From Steinernema hermaphroditum (taxonomy: Eukaryota; Nematoda; Chromadorea; Rhabditida; Steinernematidae), in contig CM059623.1 of assembly GCA_030435675.1 (NCBI GenBank), positions 4,490,012 through 4,554,011 of the forward strand: a DNA stretch of 64,000 nucleotides, given 5' to 3'. This document shows, piece by piece, positions 36,011 to 47,676 of this stretch. The translations under genes were made by a program, and so were the position numbers. Below the pieces are notes generated by a model that saw only the letters and a list, made by a program, of their open reading frames with translations, was not told the origin of the DNA and ran no database searches. The stretch's first letter is position 1. Each line of letters opens with the position of its first letter.

Positions 36011-39000
36011 ATGAATGACGGCGGAGTGATTCCCCGCTTCGACGGCGACTACTTCTTCGCGTCGGTGCAGGTGAGTGGTCTTCTTATCGTCGTCGCCGCT
36101 TCTGGAATGGGTTCGGCGAACGGATGCGACTCACGCTTCGCTGCGCGCGTTTACCGCAAAAGTTATTGCAAAACGCCGTCGAAGGTTTGCACGGATGAGT
36201 CGTCTAAGACGATTTTGAAACCGAAAGCAATCCTTTACTAAGGGTACTTATGCGTGAGTCAGCAATGTTGGCACATGACACCTAAACCGTGTTCTCGATG
36301 ATCTTGTGGTCGTGACAATCGGCGAGAATTCTATGGTCTAAGGGCATGTCTAAAAGTCTAACGTTTAGCTGCCCCCTCCAAAAAAATGGCACAGTCCTCT
36401 GGCTTCCAACCAATAAAAGACAAAAACATGACAGCCATAGTACGGTACAAAGATTGAGCCATGTAAAAAAGGGGAAAACACGAAAATATGGCGATAAAAC
36501 CATCAACTTTAAGAGAACGTGAACGTCCAACTTCTGATGTTCTTAATGTTTTTGCTGTAGTTCACAGTTTTGGACTTTGGCCGATCTAAACGATTGTTAG
36601 GAAGGGAGGCAGGGGGACTAGGGGAAAGGCTTTAGATGGGACAATTGGTGATCATACAGTATCTTAAGCATAAAGGTCATTGATTTCAAGGTTGAATTGA
36701 CGAAAAATTGGACTCAATCATATATGTTTCTTGTGCCGTACCTCAGTATCTAATACGTGTACCGAAACGCATAAGAATCGATGCTATCTAGAAGGTCAAT
36801 TCTTGATTCTGACTGTTTTCAAACAAGGGTTGTTTCATGGCCGTTCCAATCGCATATTCATGCACTCCTATCCAAGGAGCCAAACTGCGACTGGACTAGG
36901 GCACCCCTTGGTCCCTTTCTCGATTATTTGTCTCTTGCCTCACCCTCAAAGGCTCACCAATTTGCTAAGAATGTGTCACTCACCCAGCACAGGTGACTCA
37001 CACGGCCTTTTGTGCCTTAAACGAAGAGGCGTTCTCGCACCCACCGGAAGGCTCTCCCCTTATTTGTTACTCTCGACTGAGTCACCAATCCGGGGGCTCA
37101 GTGACTCCGCGCGCAACTGGGATAATCGCCCCTCTCAACTGAACCTGATTCACTATATTTTCGAACTCCCCCCGGAGGACCATAAAACACTCCAAAGCGG
37201 ATTTACAGTTATAATTGCACTATACGATCTGAGAAAACGCCAACTTGATACGATCTGAGAGTCCTCTCTTCGCACATCTCATTATCCCTCGAAAGTGCGT
37301 CACCACTTCACGAGTGCCTCCACATGCTTCCCTTCTCATTTCTCCGCTTCCAGCGCCGTCCAAGTCAGAATCGCCGCGTCGCCGCACCCTTCCGGCGGCC
37401 CTTGCGACGCTCCGACAGCGACCCGATCGCACCGCCGACCCCCTACGACAACAACAGGTCAGTCGACCTGAGTCATCCCAAGGCGAACCGGCCTTTTCAG
37501 AGATGTGATCGACGACTGCATCGCAGAGATGCTCGACATCGCCAACGAACTCGCCAACATCGGTGGCGTCGTTCAGCGCCGGCCACAGTACCTCAGCCTC
37601 CACCAGCAGCAGAAGCAGGTGAGTGTTGCCATATGCGACGTCGGCGCGATAATTGCCGACGTGTGTGCGTTGGGAGATTCGGATCGCTGAGAGGCTGTAA
37701 ATTTGAACGCGATAACATCTGTCCGCAGTTGATTGCTGTTGGGACATGGGGACAGGGTTGCTGATAGTAGGGGTCAATCGGAGGGACATAAACCGGACAC
37801 CTTCAAGGGAACATCTCAAAGCTGTGGGGGATCTGGTTGCTCGATCGGGGAAGTGACTTAGAAGGAGATAGCCGGAACCGTTGATCTCTGCACATCCTTC
37901 ACACGTTTCCGGACATCAGATGCCCAGGAGAACAGCTCCAAAACTACTTTCAATTTCACCTGAACCGATCGGTTTCAAGGTCCTCTGCCTCTGATTAACG
38001 ATCAAGTTCACTACGCACTGCCAGAAATTCTCGAAATCGTCCGTTTCTTAAACAAAACAGCACTCACATTGCATATTCGTCAACGTCGCGCCGAAGGACA
38101 CTCTTCTCCGAGGCTTCCTCGCTCGCTTCCGCCCTAAAGACCGACCCAAAGGACATCAGGAATCGAAAGTGAGGCGTCCCGACATAACAGCCCCGTCTGT
38201 TTTTGGAACTCCGTCTGCACGTGCACCCGCTGCGCTCATTTCTGCACAGTCTCCTTGGCGGAACCCGTCGGAAACGGTGAGCGCGGGGTCAAAATATCGG
38301 CTAACTGTGAGGTCAGCACAAAAACGGGTTTAGTTTAAAAGACGGCGCTTCCGACACCGGAACCGGGAACAACAGCATTCCCCGCTAATCTGCGCAGATT
38401 ATGGTCAGTTCGGTTTCGCGCGCGCGCTTTTCCACTCATCCATCTTAAGGCGCACAAAGCTGTTCGCCCGATAACAACACAGCGTCTCCGATGTTTTTGT
38501 TTCGCGTACAATACGGCCACCAGATCCTTAATGTATCTCTTTCAGCAGCAGCAACTCCAGAACTCGACGGTTGTCTCCACTCCGTCTTCGTCGATCACCG
38601 CCACGACGCCTATCGGCACGGCCACGATCAACGACTCGCTCCTCAGCGACAACAGTTCGTTCTTTGGAGACGCCGAGATGAGCTCCGCGTCTTCGGAAGC
38701 CTCCTTCGGCAGCAGCGGCAGAAGAGTTCTCAATCCGTGGAAGCGTGGCGGCACTGATGGTCTTCGCTCGTCCGAGGAGGGAAGCGCCGGCGCTGAGTCA
38801 CCGTATTCGCGATATTCGTCGAAACGCCTCATTGTCAATGACGACGGCTACTACACACATATTTCTGGTAAGACTTTTTGCTACTGACCCTCTAGGGTAA
38901 CCGTGTTCGCATTGGTTCGTTTTTGAGGGATCCGTAGCATACGAATGCTGAAATGGATATGTTTTCCAAAACTTGTTATGAAATTGGAGCTTTTCCTGGA

Positions 39001-41861
39001 TCGGAGACCGTTATTTACTGTTTATTAATATCTTTTCATCAAAATTTGACACTTCCCTTAGAGTTGTTTTGGACAAAACGGGATGAAAAATGCTTGTGAA
39101 AAAACATTCAAACCATCCAGAAAACGAAGAAAATGAAAGATAGGACAGAAAAGTGCGAAATCTACCGCAAATTTCAAATTTTGGCGCGGACGTTTGAACA
39201 CTCTTTGATCCCAAAAACGGCTGTTTGTCGGAATCTAGCGCTGATAAGCTTCTTGAGCAAACAGCAGCGAAGCCCTTCCGTCTTAACAACACCACCGGTC
39301 TCTTCCGAACGGCCCTTCTGGAATGACCGAAGCCTCTCGCTCGCGCTCTCGCGCAAAGACGCGGCTCCGTCTGTTCGTGTCCGACTTTCTGTCTGAGACG
39401 CAAACTGAAGTCTCTTTTCGCACTTTTTCGGTCTGCAGTCGGTCACTCGGGCGCGAACTGTTCGCGCCTTCTTGCCCCCGGGCAAAGCGCTGTAAACGTC
39501 GCCACTTGCATGTATGCGAAACGATGTTTTCCCTTAGCGGACGGATCATTGTTTTGCTTTCCTTTCGATTTGTTTCCAAATTCCAGTCTTCTTCGTTTGC
39601 CAAGTGACGTGATTGTTAAATTAAGCTTCGGTTTCTTCGTCGTTTCCTTTTTTGCCATTTAATTCACAGTTCACGGTTTCAGCTTCCGGGATGTCAGCAA
39701 TGTCATCACTATCACCACCGGTGGAATACGATTACCCGCCCGGTCCACTCATACTTGATGAATACGAGAAGCCTCAGTACGCAGCAGCTGGTGATCTAAC
39801 ACCTCCGCCTGTGCCCAAGATGAGGACTCGAACCGACCGCAAGCTTGATGCGAAGAACATTAAAAAGAGGTATGGTTGATATTGGAAATGGTTCAATGGT
39901 AACATCATCCCTTTTTCAGAATTTCAACGTTATTCCTAACCAATAGTCATCTTGATAATAATAATGTTTATGATCTCGAAACGTTACCGGCTCTCTACAT
40001 CGTAAGTGCTGCTTTCTGAAGTTGTTTTGTTTCATACGACTGTTCAGGATGGCTTGCGTCAAAGTGGTCTCAGAAAACTGCAAGCGATGTACTCGGCAAA
40101 TGGGTCCGACGAGCCGGTCGATGCTCAAAATCGGAAGAATGCTGTAATGAAGAACGTCCAGAAATTTTTAAAGCATGTCCGAAAGCAAGGTTGGAAATCT
40201 GGAACTTTGACATATATGCATCGTTCCATTGCAGCTGGCAGCAGTAGTTCCTCGACTTTGATTGTGCAAAAGAAGACCCTGCAGCATGTCACTGAAGTTC
40301 AATATATCTTCGGTACAAGCTTGTGTGCTATACAGATGGCGACTTGCGGTCATCAAGCATTCCCAACCAGCATCATGGAAGTTATCAACTTTCTCGAGCA
40401 GACGGGCTCAGAATGTGAAGGTGTTTTCCGGAGGAACGGTACTGATGCGGGCAAGAGAGCACTTCTGCAAAAGTGCGAGAATGCAGCCATCAATGCCTCT
40501 GTGTTCATGGGTGAAAACGAACTAACATTAGCCCAGACACATGATGCCTGCGCGTTGCTGAAACAGTATCTGAGGGAACTTCCTGACCGCATCATCAATG
40601 ACAACGTCTGTGATCACTTGTTCCGAATTCCCAATGACGTCAGCGGTGATCAACTCCTGGAGACGGTGAAGTATTGCATATGGCTGCTGCCTGAAGAACA
40701 CTGGGATGCTCTGAGGATACTTTTGAAGATGCTCCACAGTATTACTAAGAAATCGGAAGTCAACTTTGTAAGTATTGTATCCCGCTACTTCGTTGCTTAT
40801 CGGTTTGTTTTAGATGAACGCAAAGAATCTGGCTGTTTGTATGACGCCATCGCTTTTTGTTCTCTCTGCCAACAGAATCACTACTAACAGTTCCTCGAAG
40901 CGTAGACGAACAGTTGGAGGTTCTGGCCTGCCAAGTTGTCGTGAACTGGCGGAGTACGATATCGCGCAGAAAGTGCTAACACTCATGATCGAGAAGAACG
41001 ATGAGTTGTTCTGTGTTAGCAGCCAGTTGGCACCGTCTCCACTTAAAGGACTACCAGACCTCAATGTCGGCTACGATGGAGAGAAATTTCATATTGGACG
41101 TGATGCGCTAGCAATGATGGAAGAAAGTGTACGCCCAGTACTCAAAGACATGGAGAAGAACTGGAAGGATTGGTCGAACGAGAAAGAATGGTGTGACGTA
41201 GAACTGTCGTGGAAAGATTTCGACGATCGAGTGCGCGTGTGGAAAGGATCGATTTACATTGATGCACCCACCAAATGTGTTTATAAAAAATTTTCCATGG
41301 AGCGGGCAACATTTGAACCCAATCTCTCAAGTTGGAAGACCGTCTATATGCGCGAAAGAAATGCAGAACTTGTTCACGCAATTTATGGATCTCCGCAGAC
41401 TGGGTGCGAGAGACACGGATTGATCTTGAGGTATGCAAGTCTCTCTGTCACAAGTCTTACTAACACATGTTCTATAGATTCTCTCGTGCCTGCAGCTACT
41501 CGAAGTATCCGGGAGTTTTCCTAATTTCTGAGCGCTCTGCCAGAGCAGATGACTACACGGAAAGAGTGGCTCCTGCGTACCGAACTCCTTGGATGAATCT
41601 CTTCCAGTCAGTGTTTATCATTGTCCCTGAAGGTGCTGGAACACGTATCCACCACATCTACGAACTAGACATGAAGTAAACGCTACAGTTCTGATTGGCT
41701 TCCTAATTCTTGTTCTTTTAGGGGTAAAAGCTCAGGCTGGTATGAATCGCGTTTCGCTCCCCAAATTATACGAAGGCTTCACATGATTCGGGACGCGTTC
41801 CAAGCCTCACTGTTCGTAGATGATGTGAAACCCGGTTATACCAAGGCGATGATGTCATGAA
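36011..41861 (+). CDS. gei-1: RhoGAP-START protein of the DLC1/STARD8/STARD13 family (GEI-1 type)
   Basis: Ten exons (36011-36070, 37354-37456, 37501-37618, 38546-38867, 39683-39869, 39920-40001, 40048-40767, 40814-41430, 41478-41675, 41722-41861) sum to 2547 nt (848 aa). The N-terminal half is Ser/Pro-rich with probable phosphorylation sites. The RhoGAP domain has the arginine finger in GVFRRNGTDAGK and the motif NLAVCMTPSLF. A C-terminal START lipid-binding domain follows (about the last 220 residues, ending FVDDVKPGYTKAMMS). Such proteins turn off Rho at adhesions and actin cortex. No SAM domain is seen; other first exons may exist upstream. AATAAA is at about 41922. Confidence 0.88.
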
Positions 41862-43049
41862 TCTACCGTACACACACTCCACACGGGTATTAGATATGTT
41901 TTTGTTGTATTGGGTACATTTGAAATAAACTTCTATCAGTTTTAGCGGCTTATTCAAATTTGCGGTCTCAAAACGACATCGCAGAGGTGTGCATTCTGTT
42001 ATTTAGGCGATAAACGATGATGTTAGACATAACAGACGGCCTTATAGGGCGTACAGTAATCTGGAGGGAAAGTCTCACTTAATTAAGACATCTTTGTGAG
42101 ATGGGAGAGTAGAGATACCGGGTCGCCCACACACCGAGTGAATACGCGCGACGCGGCGGCGCCACTCCACTGCTCTTGTCATTGGCTGTGTTTCGCTGTT
42201 CGCGCGTCGGTGGAGCGAAAGAAGAACGCCGACGATACGACCAGCCATCGTCGGAGGCGAAAGTGGAGACGAAACTGAGCTCGCTGTGTTGTTTATTGCA
42301 TCGCTTTTCGGGCCGATCCGATGCGACCGCTGCAAGTGCGAATGCGTCCAAATGCAGCATTTAGACTATCTGTCTGTCTTGTTTGGAGTCTCGTCTGTGA
42401 TTCGGGTAATTCGCCCGAAGCATGGCAGATCCGTTGCCATGGGAGCCGCTCGCACATCCAATTATGAGCGTTTCCGGCGTTATATGTGCCGTTTCTTGTA
42501 GGAAGACGGGATACGCGTGCGTAAATCATGTGTTTTGGAATACGCATCCTTTTTGTTCGTTTCTTTGCGGATTATGCCTGCTTCTAGAGGCGGCATATCG
42601 ATTCAAATAACACAGACGCCCCAACAGGCGCGCGCGGCGGTACCTATTCTCTTTTTTCGCGCGTTTTCTGTTCTAGCCTTCTCTTCATTCAGACCAGATG
42701 TCTCTGTAGAATGCTGGACGTCTATCTGATGTCATCTTTGTAGCAGCTTATCGCTTAGTTGGTTATTTCTCTCGTCACCGAATCGGTTTACAGAGTGCAG
42801 CACTAATCCGCGCCGTGTTTATCCGTATTTGTCGCTCATCGATGACTAAGAGCTTCTCTAAAGTCCGATCATTTCAGGCTCCAATCAATTTGGCCCTCCG
42901 GACGGCTTCAGTCATTCTACCTCACCTCCTCCGAACATTCCAAACCATCCGTCAACATTCCGTCGCCAGTGACCGCCACAAAGCCGCCCGAAGCGGCGGT
43001 GGCGTCATGTAGCAAAACGCTGCGGCCGAGTCGGCGCTGCATCGACAAC
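41862..43049. other. Region between the RhoGAP gene and the large unknown gene
   Basis: The frame of the next gene is open from an acceptor at 42877 to its first ATG at 43050, so part of this may be coding or 5' UTR. An ATG at about 42422 opens MADPLPWEPLAHPIM, but no junction in the right phase was found. Confidence 0.35.
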
Positions 43050-46000
43050 ATGCTCGACCAGATGCCTGACGTTCCCCAGCCGTTTGAGTACGATAGGCCG
43101 CCGGGCATCGTCGGCTTCCCCCAGCAGTCCTCCTACATCCACCCCAAGGATAGAGCCTACATGGCCACGCACCCGAAGACAGGGCTGCTCTACAAGTGCC
43201 ACAAGGGTATGGCCGTGTCCTGGGACAGAGTCAAGGAGAAGCGCGACGGCAAGATCTTCTTCACCTACGAGAACTTCGGGAAGTTCAACCCGGAACAAGT
43301 GGTGAAAATCGTCGAATTCTTCCAAAAAGATCCCCGCAAGGTAATAAACGCCATCGGTGCAGTCGTAAAACGCCGCCTTTTAGAACATACGGTACTTCGA
43401 CAAGACAATGCGCACCCTTCTGCTGGAGGCGTACGCGAACGACACGAACAGCATGACCTACGAGAAGCGGAAGAAGGACTGGGACATGTCGCAGATGAAC
43501 GAGGAGTACACGTCGAGGGAGCAGATCCCGCGAGGCAAAAAGGTGCAGCTCTACCCTCCGCTGCCCCTCATGAAGGCGATGGCGAAGATGCCGATGAGGC
43601 TCTACCCCAAAGCCATCTTCTACGATTTGGCGAAGTCGGAAGGCGCGCGATTCTGCTGCATGACTGAGGTGTGGAACAACGTCGAGACGCCCTGCAAGAG
43701 GCTGGCCATCTACGGGGCCCGTGTCTCCAAGGAACTCATCTTCATGGCCAAGGACAAGAACTTCCCGGTCTACCAAAAGAGCAGAGTAGGTTCCTGGAAG
43801 TTAAAAGGGGGCAACGGAGCCGTTGGTTCTCTCCATTCATAAGAGGCGGCATCAAAAGGGGTATCTAGACAGAAGTCTGGAGCGACAAAAACCGACCGGT
43901 TTCCGCAGTCTGAATTTCGGAATGACTGCCTAAATGCCCTTTTTGTATATAGGGGATTGCTTTAAATAAGTGGCCTTTAGCAGTCTGTGCCTGAAAGTCA
44001 GACAGTCTACAAATGCCCCTTCGAGAGATCCTCCACATCCATACGATATCTTAACTTATGTTGCCTGCTTTAGGCCTGTCACGCCTACGCCTGCAAATAC
44101 CACTACCGGCTTCTGCTGCTCGGGGCGCCACGGGATCCCGGCACCGAGTGGCGACGTTACGAAGAATACGAAGACGAGAACATCCTGAATACGGTATTCA
44201 ACCACCAGGAGTTCGACGTCGACTGTCTCATCACCATGATCGCCTCCTACGATTTGCGCCTCTGCAACAACGAGATCAACTACTTCGACCGCATGTGCCA
44301 TCTGACGCGCAATTCCGACCAGAAAACGCAGAAGCTTTGGCGCTTCCTGCGCACCGAATTCATGAGCCGAACCTACAAGCGACTGAACCTTCTTGGCGAC
44401 ATGACTGTGTCCGAGTGGCTCAGCCACTATGCGGAGAAGAACGACCACCGATACGACGAAATCGTGCCGCCCGATCAGAAGCTGAGGAAGGATTGGGCGA
44501 TTCTGATTCTCGGAGGGACGGGGCCGGAAGTAGGACCGATATCGTGGCTACAGTGAAGTAAGATTCGCTTTCAGAAAGAGTCAAAGGCCGAGGAGGGAAA
44601 GGAGACGAACGACGCGGACGCGCCGATTCCCGCAGAGGACCTCGAGGTCCTCAAGGAGTTCTACCCCGAACTGGTCAACAAAGTCGCCCCTGCGCCCAAA
44701 AAGCCGCCCACCGCGACGACATTCAGCCAGGACACCCTGCTGTCGGCGTGCATCGCCAGCCAGGAACGGAGGAAGAACCCGGACCCCGACCACTACTACC
44801 CTCCGGTGAACGCCGAGCAGCATGTCCACCCGAACCGGAGAAGGTTCGAGTTCAACGCGTTCAAAGTGTCCCTTGCCAACCACATCCTCGAAGCTGTCCT
44901 ATCGATGACGGCGGAAGATCGCGAGTCCGTCCGAAAGATCGTGGCCACGAAGCCCGGGAAACCCATCGCAGTGACCCATCTGATCCACCCGGTGCTCAAG
45001 AGCAAGTACATGTACTTGATGGGAGTGGACACGGACGACCCCGAGTGCGACGACATGTTCAGAGTGTTCGCGTCCAGCAACTACGGTTGCGTGACCATGG
45101 TTGTGATCTTCTTGATGCGGGGAGAGAGCAAGTTCCGGCAGGTGCAGGCCAATTACCCGTGGAGTCACCTCCGCGTGCGCCTGGAGGACGACGAAACGGC
45201 CTCGGTGGGGGAGCGACCAGAGGTGAGAACACCCTTGGACCCTGTGGAGGATGAGGAAGCGCAAATGACAGAATCGCTTGATTCGTTGACCCTCGAAGAA
45301 GCTAAACTCTTCTACGATGAGGGGCACGAAAGAAGCGGGTCTCCACAGCCTATTGGGGATGTGGCACCCCCACAGCCCTTCGACACTGCACAGCCACTCC
45401 TCGGCCAAGAGGAAGAAGCTACCGTACCCCCGGCTGTAGAGGGGCAATGCGCTCGATTCCTCGCCCATCAGGAAGAAGAAGAAGGTCCCAAAGCAGTGAA
45501 TTCGGAATGTGAGGCGATCACGCTGGAGTCTCCAGAAGAAGACGACGACATCGAGTACCTCGGTGAGCAGCCCTATCAGATTCCAGAGGCTTCACCCCCA
45601 AGGCCTGCTGCTCCTGCCACCGTAGATAGTCAGATAGACGCGGACGCCGAAGTAGACGTCCTTGGCTCGGACGAAGAGTCGCTAAACGAGTACGATTGCC
45701 ATATCATGGAGGAGAGAAGACGGGAAGAAGCGGAGAAGGAGCACAGGGAGTTCCTGGAGAAGATGATCGAAGAGGGCCAGAAGAACGAACCTGCGAAGCC
45801 TCCACAGAAAGAAACACTGTCCAAAGAGGAGAAGGAAAAGCGCCGAGCGGAGTGGGAGTTCGACACGCTGCAGGAAGCCATCTTGAATGATCGGAAGAGA
45901 CGTTTCGAGGAGATCATGGAGCAGAAGGAACGCGAGGAGAGGGCCATAGAGGCGAGAGATGCGGTGCTCTTCACGAAGAACGAGCTTGGGCTCCTGCAAC

Positions 46001-46584
46001 GATTCGAGTACAGACTGAAGTCTCTCTCTTCGGCCAAGTCGTTGGAGGACCTCAGGAAAAGGAACGAGGTCCTCGAAGGCATCTACGGCATGCCCATGAC
46101 GGAGCGACCCGAGCTGAACACTGTCAAGGTAAGAGTCCCCTCCATTCGAGGTCCTACGACTCGTTTCAGATCGATTACGATAATTTCACTCCGAAGAATG
46201 TCAAGAAGATCAGAAAGCACTACAACCTGCCCCACTGCTCCAAGCGTGCTCCCATGGAAGAGGTAATCCTAGGCGTGACTTTCTAGAAAATACCTTAAAA
46301 TTCAGCAACTGAAAGACGTCCCCCAAACCCTCAACGAAGAAGACATCGACGCCGTCAGCACTTTGGCGGCGATGTTCGCTAAACGGCAAAAGGAAAACAA
46401 GCCTGAGCCTCCCGCCCACACAGGGCCTCCACCACTTAAAATCCGCATCATCACCCCGAAACCCCCACCTGAATACGTACCTCCGCCCCCACCGGCTCCC
46501 TCCACCTCTACCCCACGATCTCGCAAAGCGCCGACGAAGAAGCACAAGAAGCGCCGCGCCCTCCGGAACCCCTTCTGCTACTAA
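43050..46584 (+). CDS. Large unrecognised protein (about 1024 aa or more)
   Basis: Exons 43050-43340, 43384-43785, 44074-44529, 44575-46128, 46170-46262 and 46306-46584 all join in phase 0 (3075 nt). The first about 600 residues look folded (EYDRPPGIVGFPQQSSYIHP, WDMSQMNEEYTSREQIPRGK, ACHAYACKYHYRLLLLGAPR, LIHPVLKSKYMYLMGVDTDD). Then comes an acidic segment, a long Glu/Lys/Arg coiled coil (about residues 690-860), and a Pro-rich, basic tail ending KKHKKRRALRNPFCY, likely a nuclear localisation signal. I do not recognise the family. The reading frame is open upstream to an acceptor at 42877, so the start may be further 5'. Intron 2 carries several AGACAGTCT-type motifs. Confidence 0.75.
43786..44073 (+). 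promoter_or_regulatory. Intron with clustered AGACAGTCT-type motifs
   Basis: This 288 bp intron, long compared with its 40 bp neighbours, contains CTAGACAGAAGTCTGG, CCGCAGTCTGAA, AGCAGTCTGTGCC and CAGACAGTCTACAAATGCC. The last resembles the U4 upstream element extended by a TGC. Function is an inference. Confidence 0.35.
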
Positions 46585-46884
46585 GGGTCGCAATTTCCTC
46601 ATAGTCACTGTCTAGCTCGGTGTAGATCTCGTAGCAATCCCCATTTGTTACGTTTTTGCTTTATCACGTCATAGTCTCTACATTTCTACGTATATCAACA
46701 TATTCTATCGAAATAATTGATGTTCTGTCGGTGATCTAAACCTTTAAAGAAAAATAAAGATACATTTCTAATTGACCAGAGCTAAGGGGTAACAACACAT
46801 TGAAGAGACTTTGTTCAAACGACAAGCTGAGCCCTGTCACGCTTCCTTCTCTGTTACTACTGCAAACACATAACTGCTGAGATT

Positions 46885-47028
46885 ATTAACCCCTGGGGGT
46901 TTCCAAAAATTGCCTACAGAACTCGTGTTTCAGAGTCTGTGGCGGGCAATTGGGTGAAAGTTTTCAACCAGCAATAAACGCACCTCGGCTGAGCCTCATT
47001 GGTCACGTTATCGCCTCTGCGCAAAGCT
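46885..47028 (-). ncRNA. U4: U4 spliceosomal snRNA
   Basis: The sequence is intact from AGCTTTGCGCAGAGG to the 3' stem AACCCCCAGGGGTT, with Sm site AATTTTTGGA. An AGACGGTC element starts 46 bp upstream, the same distance as in the other two intact copies. Confidence 0.93.
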
Positions 47029-47057
47029 GATGAGTGCGCCGTCCGGCCACTACTTAA

Positions 47058-47076
47058 CCAAACAGCGACCGTCTCG
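47058..47076 (-). promoter_or_regulatory. Candidate PSE of U4 (46.9 kb copy)
   Basis: The minus strand reads CGAGACGGTCGCTGTTTGG. It aligns with GTAGACAGTCTCGTTTGCA of the other copies over AGAC.GTC.C, with the AGAC start at -46. Confidence 0.6.
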
Positions 47077-47246
47077 CTGCTGCGGCGCGAAGAGAGTCAG
47101 ACGACGAGAGACGACGCGCAATGCGTTCCTATCTGCATTGGGCCGATTTTCGAAATGTTTCCTCGTGTGAGTTATTTCGAAACTAATGCCATCCATATCA
47201 ACGTTTTCTCTGCCTTCTCTGCCTCAGAACGGTCGCACCGATGCCC

Positions 47247-47265
47247 GTAGACAGTCTCGTTTGCA
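47247..47265 (+). promoter_or_regulatory. Candidate PSE of U4 (47.3 kb copy)
   Basis: GTAGACAGTCTCGTTTGCA starts 48 bp (AGAC 46 bp) upstream of the U4 5' end. It is almost identical in sequence and spacing to the element of the 23.7 kb copy, although the flanks around them differ. Confidence 0.75.
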
Positions 47266-47294
47266 CGAGGTGACGGTGGAGAGGCGGTGAGATC

Positions 47295-47438
47295 AGCTTT
47301 GCGCAGAGGCGATAACGTGACCAATGAGGCTCAGCCGAGGTGCGTTTATTGCTGGTTGAAAACTTTCACCCAATTGCCCGCCACAGACTCTGAAACACGA
47401 GTTCTGTAGGCAATTTTTGGAAACCCTCAGGGGTTAAT
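47295..47438 (+). ncRNA. U4: U4 spliceosomal snRNA
   Basis: A full-length copy with 5' stem-loop, U6-pairing region, Sm site AATTTTTGGA and 3' stem AACCCTCAGGGGTT. It lies head to head with the copy at 46885-47028, 266 bp apart. Confidence 0.93.
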
Positions 47439-47529
47439 AATGCTTCGCAAGCAGTGTCGTCCAAGAGACGTTTGTACACCGAGGTGCGGTCGATTACTGT
47501 ATCTTAGATATCTAATATAGTATTGCTGA

Positions 47530-47676
47530 TGTACATGTGGTCAAGTGGGTAGCTGCGCTATCCGCCACCCTGAACTCTCGGGTTCGAATCCGCCCTCAGT
47601 CCAAAGGATGATAAATTGTCTCTCTAATCATACTCCACTCTGGTGATGATCAACTATCTTATGGACTCTTTTTTTT
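47530..47676 (+). repeat. tRNA-derived SINE-like sequence
   Basis: An A box (TGGTCAAGTGGGTAGC) and B box (GGTTCGAATCC) are spaced as in a tRNA, but the T and acceptor stems do not pair properly. About 70 bp of unrelated sequence follows and ends in TTTTTTTT, a Pol III terminator. This is the layout of a tRNA-derived SINE. Confidence 0.55.

Noticed and set aside
36731..37258. 175 aa plus-strand open frame inside the first intron of the RhoGAP-START gene
   Set aside because: No recognisable domain, low-complexity mixture, no splice signals; it lies within a large intron.
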